In this document: piece by piece, positions 1 through 5,771 of the stretch
Layout: every line of letters starts with the position of its first letter
How positions within the stretch are numbered: the first letter of the stretch is position 1
Translations under genes and position numbers: made by a program
Assembly: GCA_023435325.1 (NCBI GenBank)
Contig: JAEYRT010000307.1
Location: 1 to 18,897, forward strand
Length of the DNA: 18,897 nucleotides
Reading direction: 5' to 3'
DNA from: Pseudomonadota bacterium
Lineage (GTDB): Bacteria; Pseudomonadota; Gammaproteobacteria; Burkholderiales; Burkholderiaceae_C
The notes under the pieces: generated by a model
Seen by the model: the letters and a program-made list of their open reading frames with translations, nothing else
Database searches by the model: none
What the model was told of the DNA's origin: nothing

Positions 1-334
1 GTTCCAGGGACAGAAAGTGGGCAATGTGCTGTCGGGCGGCAATATCGACCCGCTGCTCCTGGCTGCCATCATCGAGCGTGGCATGGCGCGCTCGGGCCGA
101 TTGGCACGCATTCGCGTCAGCGCACGCGATGTGCCCGGCGTTCTGGCCAAAATCACCACCACGGTGGCCGAAGCGGGGGCCAACATTGAGGAAGTGCACC
201 ACCAGCGCGCTTTCACCATGCTGGCTGCGCAGAATGTGGAAATCGAGCTGGTGCTGCAAACCCGCAATGCCGAGCACATTGAACAAGTGCTGCAAGCGCT
301 GCGTGCTGCCGGCATGGAAGCGGCGCGCCTCTGA
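1..334 (+). CDS. ilvA: Threonine ammonia-lyase, C-terminal part (5' end outside window)
   Basis: This is the last 111 codons of a PLP-dependent threonine dehydratase, which deaminates threonine to 2-oxobutyrate for isoleucine synthesis or threonine breakdown. The reading frame is open from base 2. It begins in the end of the catalytic domain, with the family motif VLSGGNIDP at bases 26-52. A single ACT domain follows (ARIRVSARDVPGVLAKI onward), ending a few residues before the stop. One short ACT domain fits the roughly 400-residue TdcB/IlvA form with one ACT regulatory domain, rather than the long biosynthetic IlvA with two ACT-like repeats. ACT domains usually bind an amino-acid effector, so allosteric control is likely. 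The PLP lysine lies outside the window. A GTG at base 17 is in frame but is internal, not a start. Confidence 0.9.
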   Translation, partial: FQGQKVGNVLSGGNIDPLLLAAIIERGMARSGRLARIRVSARDVPGVLAKITTTVAEAGANIEEVHHQRAFTMLAAQNVEIELVLQTRNAEHIEQVLQALRAAGMEAARL

Positions 335-445
335 CAGCACGCTCAGGGTAAGCCTGTGGTGGCATGCGGGGCGCTCTGCCTAGAATGCAGATTCGCACCG
401 CCTCTGGCGGCCCTGGTTTCAGACTGCTAGCAAGGAGCATGGACC

Positions 446-604
446 ATGACCACACCCCATGAAACGCTTGTGCACGACCCCGCCACACCGCAAGTCCCCG
501 AAGACGCCGTGGAAGCCGTGGTGCCCTACATCCCCGTGGTGATTCCCGCCGTGGGCGCTGCCATGATGTTTTTGCTGGCATTCATTGCCGTGTACATGGC
601 CTGA
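446..604 (+). CDS. Small single-span membrane protein, 52 residues, unknown function
   Basis: I do not recognise this family. The ORF starts at ATG 446 and has a good Shine-Dalgarno AGGAG at 433-437, 8 bases upstream. An ATG at 439 is out of frame and stops after seven codons. The protein has a soluble N-terminal part of about 26 residues that is rich in Pro, Glu and Asp. One hydrophobic segment follows (about residues 29-51, IPVVIPAVGAAMMFLLAFIA and a few more), and the chain ends right after it. This is the shape of a small tail-anchored or bitopic protein that might be an accessory subunit of a membrane complex, but that is inference. A strong intrinsic terminator lies 42 bases after the stop, and a -10-like TAGAAT lies at 381-386, so the gene may be its own transcription unit or the last gene after ilvA. 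Confidence 0.75.
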   Translation: MTTPHETLVHDPATPQVPEDAVEAVVPYIPVVIPAVGAAMMFLLAFIAVYMA

Positions 605-645
605 GCGTCGCCTGCTGCAAAGCGCTTTTCAGTTTTCATTTCGAT

Positions 646-669
646 GCCACCCACCCGGGTGGCTTTTTT
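646..669 (+). terminator. Intrinsic terminator after the 52-residue membrane protein
   Basis: A perfect 7-bp GC-rich stem, GCCACCC (646-652) with GGGTGGC (657-663), encloses a 4-base loop. Six T residues follow (664-669). It ends rightward transcription from ilvA and the small gene. Confidence 0.9.
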
Positions 670-742
670 GTTGTCCACTCGGAACAATCCAGAGGCGGTG
701 GCGGGCGCATGGAAAAGAATTTTTCGTATGGGTTGCCGGCAT

Positions 743-768
743 AAAAAAACCAGCGCTGCGCGCTGGTT
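743..768 (-). terminator. Intrinsic terminator of the CoA-transferase gene
   Basis: Read leftward, a 9-bp stem AACCAGCGC / GCGCTGGTT (arms 748-756 and 760-768, 3-base loop) runs into a T tract, seen as A743-A749 on the + strand. It lies 54 bases past the stop codon of the leftward CoA-transferase gene. Confidence 0.88.
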
Positions 769-821
769 GGCTGTTCAGCGGGCCGCCTGTGCAGCAGCCC
801 GACACCTGCATGCGCCGGTCG

Positions 822-2336
822 TCAGACGCGCATATCGCCGGTTTCCACAAAACGCTGGTGCCAGCTCAGCGCCTCGGTCAGGATGTGGGGCGTGTGCTGT
901 GCGCCCTTGGCGCGTGCACGGTCAAAGTAGTCCTGCAACAGCGGGCGGTAGTCGGGGTGGGCACATTTGTCGATGATGACCTGGGCGCGCTGTTTGGGCG
1001 ACAGGCCGCGCAGGTCGGCCAAGCCCTGTTCGGTCACGATGATCTGCGTGTCGTGCTCGGTGTGGTCCACGTGCGAGCACATGGGCACGATGCAGCTGAT
1101 CTTGCCATCCTTGGCCACGGAAGGTGTCACGAAGAACGACAGATAGCCGTTGCGCGCAAAGTCGCCGGAACCACCGATGCCGTTCATCATGCCGGTGCCC
1201 ATGACGTGGGTGGAGTTGATGTTGCCGTAAATGTCGGCCTCGATCATCGAGTTCATCGCGATGATGCCCAGGCGACGCACCAGTTCGGGGTGGTTGGAGA
1301 TTTCTTGCGGACGCAGGATGATGCGCTCGCGGTAGAACTCGATGTTGTCCTCGAAGTCCTTGAACGCACCTGCGGACAGCGAGATCGCGGTGGCCGAGGC
1401 CTTGCTCATCTTGCCTGCGCGCAGCAGGTCCAGCATGCCGTCCTGCAGCACTTCGGTGAAGCCCAGCAGGTTCTCGAACGGGCCGGTCAGCAGGCCCGCC
1501 AGCACGGCGTTGGCCACATTGCCCACGCCCGACTGAATCGGCAGCATTTCCTTGGGCAGGCGGCCCATCTTCATCTCGTGCGCGAGGAAGTCGATGATGG
1601 ATGCCGCAATGGTGTTGGAGTTGGCATCGGGGGCGGCAAACACGTTGTCGCGATCACCCTTGCCGGTTTCCACGATGGCAATCACCTTGTTGGGATCCAC
1701 CTTGAGGTATTGCTCCCCAATGCGCTGGTCGGCATTGGTCATGTTGATGGGCATGCGGCGTGGCGGAATGGCCGTGCCGTAGTAGATGTCGTGCATGCCT
1801 TCCATCTTCTCGGGGAACTTGGTGTTCACCTCCAGAATGACCTTGTCGGCAATCTCCAGCCAGGTCTTGTTGTTGCCCACGGCGGTGGAGGGAATCAGCA
1901 GGCCATCGGGCGTGATGCCCAGCACTTCCACCACGGCAACGTCCATATGGCCCAGGAAGCCGAACCAGGCGTGCTGCGCCACGTGGGACAGGTGCATGTC
2001 GATGAAGTCGATCTCGCCGGTATTGATGGCCTTGCGGGCAATCGGGTCGGTATTGAACGGCAGGCGCTGACCCAGGGCATGGGCTTCGGCCATCACTCCG
2101 TCGCACTCGGCTGCGGTGGAGGCGCCGGTCCAGACATTGATCTTGTAGGGCTTGCCCTGGGCATGCTCGGCTTTGGCGCGTGCGGCAATGGCCTGGGGCA
2201 GGGCCTTGGGGTAGCCGGCGCCGGTAAAGCCACTCATGCCGACGTTGACTCCGTGCGGAATCAGGGCTGCAGCGGCTTCGGCCGACATGATGCGATTATG
2301 AAATTGTGGGTAGCGGACGCGGTCTGCCAGGCTCAT
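822..2336 (-). CDS. Succinyl-CoA:acetate CoA-transferase (acetyl-CoA hydrolase/transferase family)
   Basis: This 504-residue protein belongs to the class I CoA-transferases of the AarC/Cat1/YgfH subgroup. Members usually move CoA between succinyl-CoA and acetate, giving acetyl-CoA and succinate, and some also act on propionate. The length matches AarC (about 505). Visible landmarks are the N-terminal SGFTGAGYPKALP (35-47), the CoA-loop motif GVGNVANAV (270-278), the expected catalytic glutamate E295 in GFTEVLQDG, and the glycine-rich NGIGGSGDF (385-393) that lines the thioester site. All key residues are present. The start at 2336 has GGAG 8 bases upstream (+ strand CTCC 2345-2348). It is a single-gene unit with its own terminator and a long upstream region containing a 16-bp palindrome. 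Hydrolase activity cannot be excluded from sequence alone, and acetate versus propionate preference is not decided. Confidence 0.92.
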   Translation of the reverse strand: MSLADRVRYPQFHNRIMSAEAAAALIPHGVNVGMSGFTGAGYPKALPQAIAARAKAEHAQGKPYKINVWTGASTAAECDGVMAEAHALGQRLPFNTDPIARKAINTGEIDFIDMHLSHVAQHAWFGFLGHMDVAVVEVLGITPDGLLIPSTAVGNNKTWLEIADKVILEVNTKFPEKMEGMHDIYYGTAIPPRRMPINMTNADQRIGEQYLKVDPNKVIAIVETGKGDRDNVFAAPDANSNTIAASIIDFLAHEMKMGRLPKEMLPIQSGVGNVANAVLAGLLTGPFENLLGFTEVLQDGMLDLLRAGKMSKASATAISLSAGAFKDFEDNIEFYRERIILRPQEISNHPELVRRLGIIAMNSMIEADIYGNINSTHVMGTGMMNGIGGSGDFARNGYLSFFVTPSVAKDGKISCIVPMCSHVDHTEHDTQIIVTEQGLADLRGLSPKQRAQVIIDKCAHPDYRPLLQDYFDRARAKGAQHTPHILTEALSWHQRFVETGDMRV

Positions 2337-2510
2337 CGAGGTTTCTCCAACTTTGCAAATAACAAGCGCGCTTCATGGCGCGCTTGGTCTGGGCGGTGCG
2401 GCGATGTGCAGAGGACTTATGGATGTCCCAAGCAGTCATGCATGTCAGCATGCTGTCGATGTTGGTGCTTGCATCGCCGATGCCCAATCTCCGGCAAGGA
2501 TGTTATCAGC

Positions 2511-2519
2511 GTTAACCCT
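2511..2519. promoter_or_regulatory. Possible operator half-site GTTAACCCT
   Basis: The nine bases GTTAACCCT recur exactly inside the 16-bp palindrome at 2599-2614, with the two copies 93 bp apart. Both lie in the upstream region of the CoA-transferase gene. It may be a secondary site for the same regulator; this is inference. Confidence 0.35.
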
Positions 2520-2598
2520 CGGTTCGTCTGCTGCCCAGCCATGCAATCGCCGGATGGCCGGCTTTGTGCAAAACCAAGGTTTGGTCTGCCTCTGAAGT

Positions 2599-2614
2599 CT
2601 AGGGTTAACCCTAG
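2599..2614. promoter_or_regulatory. Perfect 16-bp palindrome, candidate operator
   Basis: CTAGGGTTAACCCTAG is a perfect palindrome. It lies about 260 bp upstream of the CoA-transferase start and about 30 bp beyond the uracil permease terminator, so it most likely serves the CoA-transferase. The 372-base gap 2349-2721 holds nothing else that I can support apart from this site, its half-site at 2511 and the permease terminator. No clear -35/-10 pair is visible. A 16-bp perfect palindrome is expected by chance roughly 0.3 times in a window of this size, so the intergenic location and the repeated half-site carry the argument. Confidence 0.5.
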
Positions 2615-2643
2615 TCAAAAAACCTAGAGCGTTGGCAGGACAT

Positions 2644-2673
2644 AAAAAAACCAGTCCGTCAAGCGGACTGGTT
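2644..2673 (-). terminator. Intrinsic terminator of the uracil permease gene
   Basis: Read leftward, a 10-bp stem (AACCAGTCCG at 2649-2658 with CGGACTGGTT at 2664-2673, 5-base loop) leads into a T tract, seen as A2644-A2650 on the + strand. It lies 48 bases past the uraA stop. Confidence 0.92.
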
Positions 2674-2721
2674 CGTCAGGCGCACAGCCTGCATGCAGGC
2701 TGTGTGTTGCGGAGCCGGGGA

Positions 2722-4014
2722 TTACTGTGCCTTGGCACGGTTGAGCAGTGCGTACAGCAAGATGGCACCAAAGGTGGCGGTACCGATGCCGCCCAGCGCA
2801 AATTCGCCGAACTTCAGCGTGAATTCGCCCGTGCCCAGAATCAGGGTGATGGCTGCCACGATCAGGTTCTTGGTGTCCGAGAAGTCCACCTTGTTTTCCA
2901 CCCAGATCTTGGCGCCTGCAATGGCGATCAGACCGAAGACCACGATGGACACACCACCCATCACCGGCAGCGGAATGGCCTGGATCAGAGCACCGAACTT
3001 GGGGCTGAAGCCCAGCAGTACAGCCAGCACGGCGGCCACCAGGAACACCGCGGTGGAGTAGATGCGGGTGGCAGCCATCACGCCGATGTTTTCGGCATAG
3101 GTGGTCACGCCGGTGCCGCCTGCACTGCCGGACACCATGGTGGCCACACCGTCACCGATGAAGGCGCGGCCCATGTACTTGTCCATGTCCTTGCCGGTCA
3201 TGGCGGTCACGGCCTTGATGTGGCCCAGGTTTTCGGCCACCAGGATGATGACCACAGGCACGATCAGCAGCATGGCGTTGGCTTCAAACACTGGGCTGTG
3301 GAAGGTCGGCAGACCAAACCAGGCTGCGTTGGCCACACCACTCAAATCCATGGGCTTGCCCAGGCCCATGCCATTGGTCAGTACGGCGTAGATGATGCTG
3401 GCCACAATCAGGCCGATCAGAATCAGCAGGCGCTGCAGCATGCCGCGTGTGAACACAGCCACCAGTGCCACGGAGACAAAGGTCACGGCCTGCATCCAGG
3501 CGTCAAAGTTGTTGGCTGCCATGTTCTTGACGGGAATCGCCGCCAAGTTCAGACCAATCACGGCGACCACCGCGCCGGTAACGACCGGGGGCATGAAGCG
3601 CTCAATCCAGCCCGTACCGACCAGGTGCACAACCACGCCAATGAGGGTGTAAACCAGGCCGCACATGATGATGCCGCCCAGTGCCACGCCAATATTGGCG
3701 TTGGCGCCTTGGCCGGCGAAACCGGTGGCTGCAATCACAACACCGATGAAGGCAAAGGAAGAGCCCAGATAGCTGGGCACCTTGCCGCCGGTGATCAGGA
3801 AGAAGATCAAGGTGCCGATGCCGCTCATCAGCACGGCCACATTGGGGTCAAAACCCATCAGGATGGGTGCCAGCACGGTTGAGCCGAACATGGCGATCAC
3901 GTGCTGAATGCCCATCAGGCCAGTCTGGCCCCAGGGCAGACGTTCGTCTGGCCCAATCACGCCGCCGTTTTGCAGGGCGGCAGGGGACTTCTCAGTCCAG
4001 GAAAACATTCCCAT
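2722..4014 (-). CDS. uraA: Uracil permease (NCS2/NAT family)
   Basis: This is a 430-residue inner-membrane nucleobase:proton symporter, close in length to E. coli UraA (429). Seen in order are the TM1 motif GIQHVIAMFGSTVLAP (35-50), the TM8 glutamate E261 in AENLGHIKAV, and the TM10 NAT signature ENIGVMAATR (308-317). The first NAT residue is Glu, as in uracil transporters; xanthine and urate carriers usually have Gln there. That supports uracil as substrate. The frame stays open to 4092, but the chosen ATG at 4014 has CGGAG about 9 bases upstream and gives the usual short N-terminus. The extra upstream residues (MCAMRSCRARRK) look untranslated. The gene is monocistronic, with its own terminator. 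Its leader region contains a long imperfect hairpin at 4171-4230 that might affect expression. Confidence 0.9.
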   Translation of the reverse strand: MGMFSWTEKSPAALQNGGVIGPDERLPWGQTGLMGIQHVIAMFGSTVLAPILMGFDPNVAVLMSGIGTLIFFLITGGKVPSYLGSSFAFIGVVIAATGFAGQGANANIGVALGGIIMCGLVYTLIGVVVHLVGTGWIERFMPPVVTGAVVAVIGLNLAAIPVKNMAANNFDAWMQAVTFVSVALVAVFTRGMLQRLLILIGLIVASIIYAVLTNGMGLGKPMDLSGVANAAWFGLPTFHSPVFEANAMLLIVPVVIILVAENLGHIKAVTAMTGKDMDKYMGRAFIGDGVATMVSGSAGGTGVTTYAENIGVMAATRIYSTAVFLVAAVLAVLLGFSPKFGALIQAIPLPVMGGVSIVVFGLIAIAGAKIWVENKVDFSDTKNLIVAAITLILGTGEFTLKFGEFALGGIGTATFGAILLYALLNRAKAQ

Positions 4015-4170
4015 TTTGTATTGCTCCGTAAAAATTGCTGGCGCGATGTTAGAGGCTTTCCTCCGGGCGCGACACGACCGCATGGCGCACACGCGCTGCC
4101 GTGTCAGCTAAGTGGAAGCAGGCTGCGTGCCAGCGTGGTTTTTGCTTGTTTTTATTTTTAGGAGCATCTC

Positions 4171-4230
4171 GCGCTGGTATTTACTGGATTTGAAAGTGTT
4201 TTCCCTTCAAGATCCAGCAAATACGGGCGC
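4171..4230. other. 60-nt imperfect inverted repeat (long hairpin)
   Basis: GCGC at 4171-4174 and GCGC at 4227-4230 bound a nearly continuous inverted repeat. TATTTACTGGAT pairs with ATCCAGCAAATA (one mismatch, a G-U pair on the minus-strand RNA). The inner TTGAA/TTCAA arms pair around a one-base bulge with an apical loop of about 8 bases. That gives roughly 24 pairs. It lies between the end of the UbiM-like gene and the start of uraA, about 157 bases upstream of the uraA start. No T tract follows on either strand, so it is not a standard intrinsic terminator. Confidence 0.6.
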
Positions 4231-4259
4231 TGTCCACTCTTGTTTTAGAGTGAAGATTT

Positions 4260-5546
4260 TCAGCGGCTGTTGCGCGGAAAAAACGGCGGTCGGGGCAATT
4301 GACCGCCCATCACCGTCCAGGGACTGCGTCCGGTGAGCTGGGCCACGATGGCCGCCTTGACCGGGGGCAGGCTGCGCGAAACCCCGATGATGGCCTGCCG
4401 CACCAGACGTGGGAGAGGGCGTGCATCGGTGAACAGCTTCACCACCGTATTCGTGCCCTGGAAGATGGGCCAGGCATGGCGGTGGTGGCCTTGGGCGTAC
4501 GGTGCCAGCACGGCTGCCTTGCCCCAGTCCTGGCCGGCGGTGCGGGCGCTGACAATGCAGGCGGTCAGCCGCTCCATGCCTGACAGGCCGAGATTGAAGC
4601 CATGGGCGGTCACCGGGTGCATGCCCACGGCGGCATCGCCCAGCAGGGCAAAGCGCTCGCCGCTGAAGCGGTGGGCATAAGTGGCCACCAGGGGATAGAT
4701 GTGGCGCTCGCCCGCCAGCTGCATGTCACCCAGCCGGTCCTGGAAATGCTGTTGCACGTGGGCGGCGAAGTCCTCGGGCGACAGCTGCATGAGTTGCTGC
4801 GCATCGGCGGAATCGGTGGTCACCACGGCGGAGCACAGCAGCTCGCCGGTTTCCGGGTCAGGCTGCAGCGGCAGGATGGCCAGTGTGCGGTCATAGCCAA
4901 AGCACTCGTGGGCTTTTTCTTCATGGGGCTCGGTGTGCGTGAGGCGGCAGACAATCACGCTGCGGCCAAAGTCCGTCATCTGCGTGCCCACTCCCAGCAT
5001 GCGGCGCACGCTGGAAAAACGGCTGTCTGCCGCGACGACCAGGGGTGCCTTGAGCGGTGCGGCATCCACGCGCACGCCCTGGTCCTCGGTGGTGTAGTGC
5101 ACCTCGGCGTGGGTGGGGTAGGTGCTGACCTGGGTGACGCGGGCGCCGGTGATGAGCGTGACGCCTTCCGTGGTGCTGGCCACTTCCCAGGCGGTGCGGC
5201 GCAGGGCATGGTTGGGCACGATGCGGCCCAGATAGTCCGCGCCGCTGCCAGCGGCCACGATATTCAGCGTGGAGCGTTGGCCTACGGGGCCGTCATGCAC
5301 GATGGCATCGCGTATGGTGCCGATCTCGTGGTCGTGCAGCCGCGCCCAGCTGCCCAGGCGCTGCAGGGTCTGCACGCTGGGGTGGGTGAGCGCAATTTCA
5401 CGGCCATCGGGTGCGGGGCGGGCCAGTTGGGTTTCGTTTTGCAGTTCCAGCACCGTGGCTTGCAAGCCCGCGTGGGCCAGGGAGATGGCGAGCGACAGAC
5501 CGGCAGGACCTGCGCCCACGATAAGGACATCGGTGTTCATGGACAT
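4260..5546 (-). CDS. ubiM: UbiH/UbiF/UbiM-family FAD-dependent hydroxylase, probably UbiM
   Basis: This is a 428-residue class A flavoprotein monooxygenase of the ubiquinone-hydroxylase type, which hydroxylates the aromatic ring of ubiquinone precursors using FAD, NAD(P)H and O2. Seen are the FAD dinucleotide fold VLIVGAGPAGLSLA near the N-terminus, the segment DGREIALTHPS, ADSRFSSVRR in mid-protein, and the second FAD motif GDAAVGMHPVTAHGFNLGL. The DGREIALTH segment and the AVGMHPVTAHGFN form of the second motif resemble UbiM as I recall it, so UbiM is the best guess; UbiH or UbiF is the alternative. No close Shine-Dalgarno decides between ATG 5546 and ATG 5540 (MNTDVL), and an in-frame GTG lies at 5558. 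It is divergent from the acetoacetyl-CoA synthetase gene, with a gap of about 225 bases in which I found no convincing promoter. Confidence 0.78.
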   Translation of the reverse strand: MSMNTDVLIVGAGPAGLSLAISLAHAGLQATVLELQNETQLARPAPDGREIALTHPSVQTLQRLGSWARLHDHEIGTIRDAIVHDGPVGQRSTLNIVAAGSGADYLGRIVPNHALRRTAWEVASTTEGVTLITGARVTQVSTYPTHAEVHYTTEDQGVRVDAAPLKAPLVVAADSRFSSVRRMLGVGTQMTDFGRSVIVCRLTHTEPHEEKAHECFGYDRTLAILPLQPDPETGELLCSAVVTTDSADAQQLMQLSPEDFAAHVQQHFQDRLGDMQLAGERHIYPLVATYAHRFSGERFALLGDAAVGMHPVTAHGFNLGLSGMERLTACIVSARTAGQDWGKAAVLAPYAQGHHRHAWPIFQGTNTVVKLFTDARPLPRLVRQAIIGVSRSLPPVKAAIVAQLTGRSPWTVMGGQLPRPPFFPRNSR

Positions 5547-5771
5547 GTGTGCAATCACTGTAAGAGTGGGCCTATTGTGGCCTGTTCTATGGAGCATCTG
5601 TGTCAGTGCTGACGGCGGATTGTGCGTCGGTTTACCGCGGACGCGGCTTGTACTGTGTCAATGGCAGAGGTCGGCTCAGCATTAATACCGGGTCAGCGTG
5701 CCATTTGCTACCGTTTGTCAATCCGTAGCGTTGACATGGTGCGCAGCACCAGGCCTGCGTAGTCTGTGGAC

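Noticed and set aside
585..2627. 680-residue open frame on the + strand opposite the CoA-transferase gene
   Set aside because: It is the antisense shadow of a clear, conserved gene in GC-rich DNA. Its translation is low-complexity (His, Gly, Val, Gln rich) with no recognisable domain.
2632..3882. 416-residue open frame on the + strand opposite uraA
   Set aside because: Its His/Gln/Gly-rich composition mirrors the membrane-protein codons on the other strand. It has no ribosome binding site and no family resemblance.
5731..5771. Sigma-70 promoter for acetoacetyl-CoA synthetase using TTGACA at 5731
   Set aside because: No -10-like hexamer lies 16-18 bases downstream, and such a promoter would start inside or beyond the start codon region.
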